A DNA stretch of 64,000 nt, taken from assembly GCA_000181795.3 (NCBI GenBank), contig CM012953.1, positions 10,690,669 through 10,754,668 on the forward strand, written 5' to 3'. Of the stretch, positions 36,665 to 48,325 are shown piece after piece. Position 1 is the first letter of the stretch, and every line of letters begins with the position of its first letter. The translations under genes and the position numbers were made by a program. The stretch comes from Trichinella spiralis (lineage: Eukaryota; Nematoda; Enoplea; Trichinellida; Trichinellidae). The notes under the pieces were generated by a model. It did no database searches. It had not been told where the DNA came from and saw only the letters and a program-made list of their open reading frames with translations.

Positions 36665-39094
36665 TTAATATTTGAAACGGTTGTCCCGGGCATAGCCAAG
36701 CTTGTCCAAATTCGGCTGACATGCCGTTTCGATCATTGCATCCGGTCCACACATGAGCACCAGAAGATCGGCGGACGGTTGGGGAAAAATTTCTTTAATA
36801 ATTTCACTGTTGATGAAACCAATGCTGTATGCCCATACTAAACAGAATTTTGTCCGCTTATTGGATTTTTAGTAACAAAAGCAAATCTATGAAGATATTA
36901 ATTACACATAGAGAGATATAATTAATTATTATAATAATACTGTGAGATTTGGTTTCGATCTGTTACAAATTTGAAAACAAATTAAATACAACTTATATTA
37001 AAATTAATAAAATCCACATGTCTGCCCCAGTGCTTTTAATTGCAATCAAGAACATCACGCAACGAGGAAAGCGTCACAACAGTGCTTCCATCTGTATCCG
37101 GCTACGTGGGACAATTATCACCAGAATAATGAACAATAAACGGCCATTTCTGATAATCAAGAACAATGCAACAGCTTGCAATTATTATCACAATCATCCC
37201 CAGCCAACCAGTCAATGCGTTGCGTACACTTTGCTTGATTCACTTAGTTTGACACACTTGCTGCACATCTTCCATGCTCACGCAAAATCTTCACCGTATT
37301 TTGGAAATAATTTAAAACTTTAAAATAATTGTCTTAATTATTAATACTGCCATATTTTTAGTGGAAAGTTTAAATAAAAACAGACTACCCAAGAGGTGAA
37401 TGTGAATGGTTGACCCTGCTTGACATACCTTTGCCTTTGCGAGTATCTATCGTGAACCACACACGAAATCTTGTTGGATGCTTCATTTCCAAATTAAGCA
37501 ACTCTTCAAACAACAGGATATCCTGCTCACTCTGCAAAGACAATTGCTCAAACGACCATGACTGAAAAACATTTCTTCAAAATACAGTACTTTGTTTGCG
37601 TAAATCAAATGCATTTCAAGTTTATCGTAAGAATCAGCTAGTGAGGCTTTGATTAATTGGTACATTGGTGCTATACCTGACCCGCCAGCCAGCATAGCCA
37701 CTTTCTTATATTTCTTTTGCACAGGATCGGCTTTCTTGGACGGTTTTATTGCAAAGCAACCTAGTTGAAACAAGAAATAATGCTCGTCATATTCATAAAT
37801 AACAACAGTGCATAATGCAACAAAAAAAAAACAAATAAATTCAAAAAATGGAACCTCTTCCATTGTAAGTTAGCAAACCACCAGGTCCACGAATATTGAT
37901 ACTGTCACCGATTTTCAAATTATCCAAATACTGCGTCATTTTGCCTCCTTCTGGAAAGAGTGGATGCGTATCTTTGAAGTAAATCTACATTTTTAATATA
38001 TTATGAAAAGTGAAATTGTTTGCTTGTTTATTCAAAAATTTGCCTTGATAATAAACGTCACAGAACCACGTTCATTGATATCACTAATTGGTGTATATGG
38101 GCGAACAACGAGCTGTCCGTTAATTTTCGCACTGAGATGAACATGCTGCCCTGAAAATGAAGACAATACAAAAAAAAAGAATACTATTTCGAAAAGAAAA
38201 CTAAAATAAAATAAAACAGAAAATTTTGTTCATAAACATGCGAGAAAAGTGAAAGAAATTTTTACCACCAATAAATTAAATATTCATAATTAAAATCTGA
38301 TAATTTCATTTATTTTTCCTTGTACTTCACAACTTATTATTCCCATTTATTGTTCGCGTGTTATTCATTTGTGCAGAAAACTGGATAATTTAGAAAAAAG
38401 ATAATGTAGTGCGAAAAGTGAAATTCATGTCCAAATAAATTTATACATAGACATAACCCATTTTTATTTGCAAGTCACATTTTATTTTCGTCCAACACTG
38501 AAAATTGTCAAAGTGTCATCACAGTCATCATCAACACTTTCATAGTCACCATATATCTATATATTTCACAGAGAACAGTTTAATGTTAAAATGCTCTTCT
38601 GGGTGTTGGAAAAAAACAGAAATCAAAACTGAATTTCAGTTGTTTGAAATTTACAACAAATTAGATGAAAAATAAATTTAACAAGTAAAGCACTTACCGA
38701 CACCAAGGCCAAGAACTTGATCGGCTGAATGCAAGGAAAATCGAAACATACGCGTGTCGTGATTGACTTTCTGAAAATTAATTTATTAAAAAAGAATTAA
38801 AACTTTCAGTTATAATAAGAAAAAAACGTTCAAATTCTCGCAGACCTCTTTAGATGCCAACACTATGCCGTAGTTGACAGTGGGATCTTCCAACAATTTC
38901 TTCGGCTTTCGCTTGATGAACGCGTAATAATAAACAGCAGCCGACGCCAAGCCAACACCGGCTAACAATGCTGCCGTGGTTATCTGAAATGTGAAACGAT
39001 TAAATTTCATAAACTGCCATGGGAAAGGGGGGAAAAAAATTTTTTTTTTCTTCCCATAACTTTTTTCGCATCTTACCCAGTTGTCGTTGAGCAT
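36665..39094 (-). CDS. CYB5R3: NADH-cytochrome b5 reductase, copy 1
   Basis: Eight minus-strand exons: 39094-39077, 38983-38846, 38770-38698, 38150-38044, 37984-37855, 37760-37591, 37531-37429, 36837-36665; 303 aa. The FAD enzyme passes electrons from NADH to cytochrome b5 for desaturases, sterol synthesis and other membrane reactions. Residues 8-28 form an N-terminal membrane anchor ([17 protein letters not shown]). FAD site: R93 in RPYTPIS, then GGKMTQYL (about 126-133). NADH site: GGSGIAPM (181-188) and LMCGPDAMI (about 275). Family members usually have Thr in G-x-T-P-M; here residue 186 is Ala, while copy 2 has Thr. The intron after 38044 uses a GC donor. It lies 325 bp downstream of importin on the same strand, with an acceptor-like TTTGCAG shortly before its ATG. 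Confidence 0.92.
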
Positions 39095-39419
39095 CGTCGT
39101 ACAGTTGTCTGTCAAAAACTGCAAATCATTAAAGAAATGGGAAAAGCAAAATAATGAAAACAATCGATATACTGTAACGTGGAAAATAACAAACATGACA
39201 TAGAACATTGCGAATTGTACCGAAAAATCTTTCTTTACTCAATTCAATCGCCAACAAGACTACGAACACTGTCTGTCAGAAAGATGAATCCAATAAGAAT
39301 AAGAATAAGAATAATAGACTGTTTTCGTTATCATCTCTTTCGGGTAAAGTGGAAAACCAAGAATGCTAACCGTAAAGCAAATTGTATTACGAAAAAAAAG
39401 ATTTTAAATTAAAAAAAAA

Positions 39420-42400
39420 TCAACGAAGCAAATTGCTGCTTTCTCCGGCGTCTTTCTGTTGTCCACTTGTCGCCGCTTCTCCGGCCGCTTTTGCCTTGGC
39501 TGCTTCTTCTAACGCACAAGGGATATTTTATTTCATTTTAAACAAATACGATAACAAAAAAAAACATATTTTACCAACTGCAACTCGTCGGCGTTCTGCT
39601 GTTTCGAAAACGTCACGCAGCTGAGCCAATTCTTCAGCCGACATGTTGCTAACCAACGAACTGTACCACTGCGGATCGTGAACTTGAACATCTACAAAAC
39701 AAGAACAACAACAACAACATCAGTACTGTAAAATGTGGAATGCTTTGTTGTCGTTGAATTTGTAAACACTAACTGCACATTGTTTCTTTGAAAATCACAA
39801 TCTCATCAAAGCCGGTATCATTTCGATCAACAACTGTAGAAAATTCTTCCAAATCTTCGTCGTAGTCCGTATCGTCGCTGTATTCATCTTCATTTCCACT
39901 GTCCTATAAATTGTCGTTGCAAGGCATCATTGCAATTTCAAATTGAAATTCACATCAACACAAAGCACAGATTGGCATATATAAATATATATATATGTGA
40001 AGCACAGTTTTCAAATTTTCCACTTACAGATTTGTCTTCCTCTTTTTCGACGAACATGTTCACATCTTCGTGCGCTTCACCTGATTCTTGATCCGAAACC
40101 AACGACTCTGCTAAAATATACCAATACAACACATTCAACGACACTATTTCGAACAAGAAAACAAAAATAACCCACAAGAGCTGTCATCTTCGGTTTCTTC
40201 TTCTTCATCAGAACTCTCTTCATTTTGCTTTTTCAATTTGTCTGCAAAGCATATTCATTTGAAGATTAAACAAAATTAATAATAATATGCACTGAAAAAT
40301 TGAAAAGCAAACAACTCTGACGAATAGCACAATTACACACGTTCAAATGATTAACAAAATTCTACACTAACAATAAAATCTGAAATCAAAAAACAGTTTA
40401 CATGGATCGTATGGTCTTCGATATATTTATGTATTATCAAAAAGATCGAATGAATCTTAAAATAAATTATCAAATTCTAAAATATCAGCAAAAATTTTTG
40501 TTGTTGTAAGCTGCACTCATTCCTTATTACACTGCAGCCTCTCTATTTATCGAATACAATGAACAAAAAATCTAAATACAAAAATTTCTTCTGAAATAAA
40601 TTCTGCTAAATACAATCATCCGAATGACGAGAAAAGCCTCATTCCCCAGCTCTATTAATAATCTACCATAGTTAAAAAAATGACAAGCAAGTTCATTTCG
40701 ATATTTTCTGTAACCGAGTAAGCATGCGATCTGAAAAAAGTTTGCAATGCAAAAAATAAAAAGCTACATTCAAAAGTTATGGATCAGTCATTGAATAAGA
40801 CAAATTTAACCAATTCAATTATATCTTATTTTTTAAAAAAAGAATTTATTTTTTTATCCCTTACTGTCATAGAGACGTGAAAGAGCTTTCAAAGTTGTAA
40901 TACATGACGGCAAGATGCGTGATCCCAATTCCGCTACTACTGGTGGCCTCTGATTCAACTGGATCAACGAACACAAGCCAATAAGACACATCTTGCGATC
41001 GTGTAAGCTGAAAAATTATTTTAAAAAGTAAACAACAAATAAATAAATAAACGAAAAATGCCACCTGATGAAAATGTTCATATCGCTGAACCAGTTTGCT
41101 AGAAAATAATGCAATAATGTTTCCTTTTGTTCGTTCACGTACAACCGTTGAGTGATTTCAATTGTAAGTTGAGGATTGTGCAGCAGACATGCGAAAAATA
41201 ACTAAAGTAATGAAATTAAACACTGTCTAAGATCGATTGATTGTAAATTAAACAGAAAAAAAAAGAAATATGCACATCCAGACAGACGATCAAAAAATCC
41301 GATGTACGCTTGCCGACTTCCAAACGCTTGGCGACCAATTCTATAGCCGGGCAGAGGAAAGTTTCCACCTTGCCTCGAAACTGTAAAATGATAATTTCCA
41401 TCAGCTTGACCGCCAGATTGTCACCAACATCAGTTTCATATGTCAAAGCCTATACACAAACAGAGTAACATTGTTATTTAATGAATAATAAAAATATACG
41501 CATATATAAAAATAGTAAACAACCGTTGAGCAGACGTTATAAAGTGCCATGAGGCGTTGTCCACCATCGTTCAAAAATTCACTGCTTCCAACTGTGACAT
41601 AATTATAAAAAACAGATATCATATCTAGAAAAGAAAAGAAAAAAAAATTTTATACAACGAATTTAACCAAATCGTCGTTTGTGCTAAAACATCAATTACA
41701 AACCTGAAAAATAATCGATTCCATCACCACTGAAAAGTTCGTACATCAAATGGAACATCATCCACATTCTGGGTGAAATATTCACAGCTGTCAATGAATA
41801 TGTCAATGATATCACTTCTTCATAATAATCTAAACATAAGAAAAAACAATATGATTTGAAATATTTTTAATAAAAAGTAAAGAAAAAAAGAAGAATTACC
41901 AATCATTTTCTGAGAAATAACCATTTCAATGACTATCGTAAGAACTGGCTCCAAATGAATCGATACCTGTTTTATTATTGCATAATAAAAATGATGCATG
42001 AAAAAGAAAATTTTTTAAATCAAAATCCTTACATCTGGATAATCTTCGGTTGCATCGATTAAAGCTTCCAAGGTGTTGATAACACCCATAGCAGTCATGC
42101 AACGATTGTCGTGGGAATCGCTTTCATCATCATCTAACGTAGGATGAACCAAGCTGGTAAAAATGTTCACCTGCAATTTAAAATTTAAACCATATAATCA
42201 ATAACGAAAAGCAAAAACAACAAGAAACAATTCTGAATTTAAATTTACTAAATTTTGAGCTATTTCAACTGCAACCGGAACAATTTCCGTAGAGAAATGT
42301 TGAACTAAACGATTGAGAACGTTTGATATATCATCGCATTCTGTTTCTTTAAGTAAATTCAGCAAAGCTAAAATTAAAAAAACAAATAAATAAAATGCGC

Positions 42401-45209
42401 AATTACGAGCAAATGGGGAAATTTTACCAAGCGCAAGCGGTCTAACGTATGGAATAATGTAAGATAAATCTAAAACAAAATTGAAATCAAACACATATAA
42501 TAAATAAAGATGTGAAACAATGCAGATCAATGCAAACAACAAAAATGTTATGCTTATTCTCACCTTCTTCTTCGTCAAAGCGTAAGATGCTTTGAAAAGC
42601 CAATGCTGCGTCCACTTTAACAGGCAGCTCTGGATCGTTCAAAATCAACATGATCACTCCGATCATCATCTTCTCGATCAGATCTTTGTCATCGAAATTA
42701 CAATCCGAATACATGTATATCACGTAGGATGCCTGAAAATAGCAAATCGTGGAAAATGGCAAAAAATGAATAAAAATTATTATTATTCAATTGCACACAA
42801 CAAACCCTGGCGCGCAAAAATCCATGCGGATCGGAAAATCGAGGAATCACTTGTGTTTTCAACATTTCGCATACAAATGGCAAATAGGCTTTTTTCTAAA
42901 TGTTACAATCAAATTTAATGTAGAATCGTAGTTCAAATTTCAATTTCAGTGTTACTGTTAATTTCGTCGAAAGCACACCAAAGAAGTTGAAAGCACCATC
43001 GACGTGCTGTGGAGCGACATCCGGTGTTGAGAGTACATGATTTACCATTTTCACCAGTTCACCAAGATAATTCTTTCTTTTCATTACTGAATGCAAAAAG
43101 CGAATTCCCGCCGAAGATGGTTTCAAAAATTCATCAAATAAATCTTTAAAAAAATTATACAAAACAAAATTATACAAAACACAAAACAAAAGAAAAAAAT
43201 GCATACCCAATTTAGAACGAATATATTCCTGTGGATCGGTGTGCCAAAGTTCATCATCCTCATTAGAGAAGCACAACAGTGGAAAAATAACTGTCTGTAT
43301 TATATCCTTGAAAGCAGTCAATAAAGAATGTTACTTTTCAATTATTATTATTATTAATATTATTATTATTATTATGATCAACTTACCATGACGTGTGCTT
43401 TCACAGCTTTCCAACCGTTTGTCTCTCGAACACTAAATTTGAAAATGAGAAAAAGAAAACATGAACAACATTGCACACAAAAATTATCTGATTCAAAACT
43501 TTACCCTGTTGTCAAATATTCCAATGCCAAATACAACACTTGTGGAGATATGTATTCATTCTGCCTATAGCAATTCAACACTTTCAACATGCTCTGTATT
43601 GTCTGCATCAGACAGTGCTTGAAAAACACTCTGCGCAAAGCCAAGAAACCAGGATCTGAATTTTTGTCTTCGTGAAAGCTACATTAAAATAACAAATTCA
43701 ATCAACAACAAACAAAACCCAACAGCAATCAATGTAAAACAGAAATAATACCGATCATAGATGCGGCTCAAAATTCTCGCAGACCATTTTTTGCACTTCC
43801 ACCACACAAGTTGAGGACGATCTTCTGGATCGACAGCCAGAGATTCCTCAAAAATTATTTTAATTAATTATGCTTTTACAAGAGCAAAAAAATTCAAATT
43901 TCACTAAATTTTCTAAAACAAATTTACAACTGCATCAAAAAAAAATTTATCCCACATGTATTAATTAAACTGACATTTTTCTGTTTATTTTTATAATTTA
44001 AAGATATTGCCTACATGCCATAACTGAAACACTTTAAGCGCTGTACTTGAAAATTATAAACAATAGCAATTTTACATTATGAAATAAATATTACAAGAAA
44101 ACCATAACATGGAGAAAAAAATTTTTTTTATACTTATCAATATTCATCTATCAGGAAATTAATCATATGGTGATAAATAGTAAAAAGATACAATATAAAT
44201 ATTAAATCAAACCAATCAACTTACCGGTGGCACAGGAATTTCTAACACTCTAATTACGACAATAATCCATTCCAAAAAATGAGATTCAGACAGAATATCG
44301 GTATGTAAGTGATACTGAAATGTCAAAATATGAACAAGTGAAAATAAGTGGTAGAAATGTTTTAAAACATTGATTACCAACACGAGCGCATGATAAATCT
44401 TCAAAATCATTTTCTGCAAATGCACAGATTCCTGGCTGCTGTTGTCGATCAAGTGACACATCCTCAAATGAAGCTGAGGCAAAACTTTAACCATCACATC
44501 AGCTATAGGTTGTCGATTAATGTTTCGTGAATACCTAATGATAAAAAAATCAAAATCACCATTTGATTATTATCATGAAAAATACTGATTTACTCGTAAT
44601 TTTTCACTAATTGATACAGCACTGTCAAAGAGCCGAGCCATTTTTCGGCATCCGATTCGTTGAGAAGTTCCATCAATTTTCCTATAATATCTGGCCATCT
44701 TCCAGGAAAATCTGTCTTCAAAATTGTTCGCACCGATACCGCCAGTTGCGCTCTACAAAATACCAAAAAAATCAGTAAAAACAGATGAACAATAATAAAC
44801 AAAGTAAACTTTACCGTATAACTTCCACAGACTTTACAATCGCTTCAATTATATTCTGGCGAATGATGTGTCGATCTTGTTCGTGAATGGTGAACATCAG
44901 GCCGGTGGTAGAGCCGTGCACAACTTCGCTTGGAGACTCATCCCAATAAGTCATTACCATGTTTTTAAAATAAATAGAAGCCGCTTGACGAACTGGCTGT
45001 TCAACATCGTCAGTCAAAAGTATTTGCAACAACAGTGGTGTAAAGCCAACAATTTTCTTGATCTGATCATTGAAAAGAAAAAATTACTGAACCAAAATTA
45101 CGTTTTCAATTAAATTTCCACATACCCCTTCTAGATATTCTTCCGCTTGGTGACGTCCTTTCGGATCTAAAGTTGCCTTCAAAGCCATAATAATTTTGTT
45201 CAATTCCAT
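39420..45209 (-). CDS. IPO7: Importin-7/8 nuclear import receptor, copy 1
   Basis: Twenty-six phase-consistent exons from ATG at 45209 to TGA at 39420, giving 1043 aa (human IPO7 is 1038). Exons: 45209-45126, 45062-44815, 44752-44594, 44534-44378, 44314-44225, 43846-43752, 43678-43505, 43432-43387, 43306-43207, 43143-42956, 42895-42806, 42732-42564, 42469-42428, 42367-42249, 42170-42033, 41966-41900, 41829-41704, 41624-41524, 41449-41276, 41201-41065, 41007-40865, 40241-40176, 40110-40028, 39903-39774, 39691-39575, 39508-39420. The protein binds RanGTP and carries cargo such as ribosomal proteins and histone H1 into the nucleus. Landmarks: [15 protein letters not shown] and [19 protein letters not shown] (N-terminal importin-beta domain), [32 protein letters not shown], a long acidic segment ([15 protein letters not shown]) and [11 protein letters not shown] near the C-terminus. 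Confidence 0.94.
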
Positions 45210-46421
45210 AATTTAAAATATTCTAAAATTAAATCATCTTAAAACAATTCACCACATGCTAGGTAAGTTTTAAATTTCAATATTTTCTTTAATCAAAGTT
45301 AAATTTAAAAATAAAGTTCAATGAACAATGAAAAAGTAATAATGAACAGTGAACTGAAACAAAATGAATCACAAAAAATAAAACTCTGCAAAAAAGCAAA
45401 ACTAAACCATATGTAATAAAGATTTGTGCTACATTTTTTTCTTTCTCTTCGTACACTTGAAAAAAAATTTTCAATATACAACGTCATGTAAAGGAAGTAC
45501 CGTTAAAATAAATAAATGGGCAACAGAAGGAGTATAAAAAAATAAAAAACTGTCAGTCAACAACCGTTTAACATATTATACTTTGAAAAAAATGTAACAA
45601 AAAAAAAAGAATAACCGTAAATTAGAACCAATCTCAAACGTGTCACTATCGCACCTGATGTAACTAACGCAAAAATTAATGTCGTAGCAAAACTAAATCA
45701 CTAACTAATAGACGCGTATTTTGATTTGCAGGAATAAATAGCAATAATGATAGAAAATTCAACAAAAGTATTCTTTTCGTTTATAGTCAATATTGAATAT
45801 TTTTTATTTAATAAAAGTAGCATATTATAAATATTCATATCGTATAAATGCTTAGTGCTCTTATAACTTTTTAAATATGCCTGCACTTGATAAATGTCAT
45901 TCTTAAAAAATCAAAAGTAAAAATTAAAAAATGTTCCACAGAAACTACTAACAACTAAATAAAACAATAACAAAACTTAAAACTTTTCACAGTATGATAG
46001 TATATTTGAAGGATAACTGAATAAAAGTTATATACATTCCAATCATACATTACCTGCAGAGGCACCAACTGTCGTAACACGCAAGGTAACTCAGTTGTTT
46101 TATACAGTAAGAATTAGATACAGTATCGCAACATTATTGGAATATTTCATTGCCAAATTTGTGTGCGCCACACTTGAAATAAATAAACAGAAAATAAATT
46201 CAAATTAATTAATATTTTTTTTCATAGCATACCTTTTTCTATCGATGATTCAGCTTTGCTCAACATTAAAATTTGTATACGAATTGTACCTGAATTTCAA
46301 TTTATATAGCGGGAATGAAGCTAGACAGAACATTTTATTGTCAAAATTTTTATTTTTGCAGTTTATCATGTTATATGCTTTTTAACTGAAATCTGTTTTA
46401 GATTTTATTAGTTTGGTTCAT
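45210..46421. other. Divergent promoter region, copy 1
   Basis: About 1.2 kb between importin-7 (minus) and the start of the next gene (plus). The corresponding sequence is present in copy 2. AT-rich; no other feature is supported. Confidence 0.6.
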
Positions 46422-46577
46422 ATGGCTGGGTTGTGATTCAGCAGTGCTTCAGCGGATATGATCACTTGTTACACGCTTGACTTCACCGCAAGTTATTTTT
46501 ACATTTCAGTTTTTTATAATAAATTTTTTAAAATATTTAAATAATTGTTATTTCTATGGAATTGGTGAAATACCACC
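46422..46577 (+). pseudogene. Truncated first exon of the 589-aa gene, copy 1
   Basis: Corresponds to exon 1 and part of intron 1 of the gene at 60345. Compared with that intact copy it has an extra G after ATGGCTGG, which shifts the frame to a stop four codons later. Single bases are also missing in several places (for example GATTCAGC against GATTCAAGC, GGATATG against GGATAATG, and TTGACTT against TTGAACTT). It ends at the N gap. The clustering of one-base indels next to a gap suggests low-quality contig-end sequence rather than biological decay. Confidence 0.75.
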
Positions 46578-47248
46578 NNNNNNNNNNNNNNNNNNNNNNN
46601 NNNNNNNNNNNNNNNNNNNNNNNNNNNNNNNNNNNNNNNNNNNNNNNNNNNNNNNNNNNNNNNNNNNNNNNNNNNNNNNNNNNNNNNNNNNNNNNNNNNN
46701 NNNNNNNNNNNNNNNNNNNNNNNNNNNNNNNNNNNNNNNNNNNNNNNNNNNNNNNNNNNNNNNNNNNNNNNNNNNNNNNNNNNNNNNNNNNNNNNNNNNN
46801 NNNNNNNNNNNNNNNNNNNNNNNNNNNNNNNNNNNNNNNNNNNNNNNNNNNNNNNNNNNNNNNNNNNNNNNNNNNNNNNNNNNNNNNNNNNNNNNNNNNN
46901 NNNNNNNNNNNNNNNNNNNNNNNNNNNNNNNNNNNNNNNNNNNNNNNNNNNNNNNNNNNNNNNNNNNNNNNNNNNNNNNNNNNNNNNNNNNNNNNNNNNN
47001 NNNNNNNNNNNNNNNNNNNNNNNNNNNNNNNNNNNNNNNNNNNNNNNNNNNNNNNNNNNNNNNNNNNNNNNNNNNNNNNNNNNNNNNNNNNNNNNNNNNN
47101 NNNNNNNNNNNNNNNNNNNNNNNNNNNNNNNNNNNNNNNNNNNNNNNNNNNNNNNNNNNNNNNNNNNNNNNNNNNNNNNNNNNNNNNNNNNNNNNNNNNN
47201 NNNNNNNNNNNNNNNNNNNNNNNNNNNNNNNNNNNNNNNNNNNNNNNN
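46578..47248. other. 671-N assembly gap
   Basis: Run of Ns between the two copies of the 13.2 kb block. Confidence 0.99.
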
Positions 47249-47402
47249 CGCGCACGGAGCAGGCATACGATACAATCAGCAACACCAGGCTAGTGAACTG
47301 AGCACCTCGGTTCGCAGCAATACAGTATCACGGTGTTGCATTACCTGCGTATCTCTAATCAGATTTGCAAAGCCAACGGAACAGAGTCGTGCCGTGCGCA
47401 CC

Positions 47403-48325
47403 ATGCCCACCATGATCAGCTGCTTCATCTGGCTGCTGATTTTGAGTCGGCTTGGCGTTGCAACGCTGTCGCTTCGCAAAGTAAGCCAAGCTTTGCTATC
47501 TGCATACAATGCTCTGCTGAAAGCAAGCGGCTGTTTATCACAGATGAATTGTTTGTATTTTTCTTTTTCAGTTGAGCAGCTTACATCCAAAGCCGACTTG
47601 TGAACCACACGAGCCATGTCGAATTGGATTTCTTGGTATGGAATTCTGCACCTGTCCCGGCGACCGTAAATGTCCCCACTCAAGCGAAAGTTCCTTATTT
47701 TATCAAGATGTTGAATATCACGTATGTTTTCAGCAATTCAACTTACGAAAACTGAGAAATTATCATTTTGTTGTACATAATAATATTTTATATTTTATAA
47801 AGTAATACGTTTCATAAATTCTTCACTTTTATTTAATGCAATGCAAAAAAGCAATGAATATAATTTCAATGTTATTCTGTTCTGATGATCAGTTTTGCGA
47901 TGAGGCCAAATTTCACATTTGCGAAGAAGGAGAAGTAGCTTGGGTGAAAAAGGGTCTTCACCAGATTGTCAACTGCATCTGCCCGGAGCCGTTCGTGCTG
48001 CATGGCGAGCTGTGGAATCCAGCTGAAGACATGTCGCAGTACAAATGCTTGCCGGTACTGTTTTGAGAATTGGCAAATTCGCCGCTGAGCCAATATTCAT
48101 GTGCTTGCTGTTTTGAAGATAATTCCTTTGCAGAAGAAGTACTGCTACAACAACGACACGTGTATGATCCGCAACCGGGTGTTCATTGGCGAGAAGACGA
48201 TCAGCCTCGTCAAAGGATTCTGCACTTGCCCCGACGGGATGGGGTGTGTCGAGACAGGCGAGATGATCAAAAATCGGCTAATCGAACTCGAGCAGGACAT
48301 TTTCAAGTGCAGACAAGTCGCCTGA
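47403..48325 (+). CDS. Cysteine-rich secreted protein, copy 2
   Basis: Exons 47403-47480, 47572-47721, 47893-48054 and 48134-48325 give the same 193-aa product as the gene at 33562. One coding difference was noticed by eye and it is silent (GTA for GTG in EEGEVAWV). The 5' flank is cut by the N gap about 150 bp upstream of the start, so this copy lacks the promoter sequence present before copy 1. Confidence 0.8.

Larger units (their letters stand above)
33406..46577. repeat. Direct duplication, copy 1 (about 13.2 kb)
   Basis: Nearly identical to 47249-60506, in the same orientation. Positional offset is 13841 at the left end, 13880 through most of the block after an insertion of about 39 bp in copy 2, and 13924 at the right end after further small indels. 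It contains complete secreted-protein, b5 reductase and importin genes, plus a damaged first exon of the next gene. Its right end abuts the 671-N gap. Confidence 0.97.

Noticed and set aside
46477-47301. Apparent long frames across the N gap
   Set aside because: They consist almost wholly of unknown bases and carry no information.
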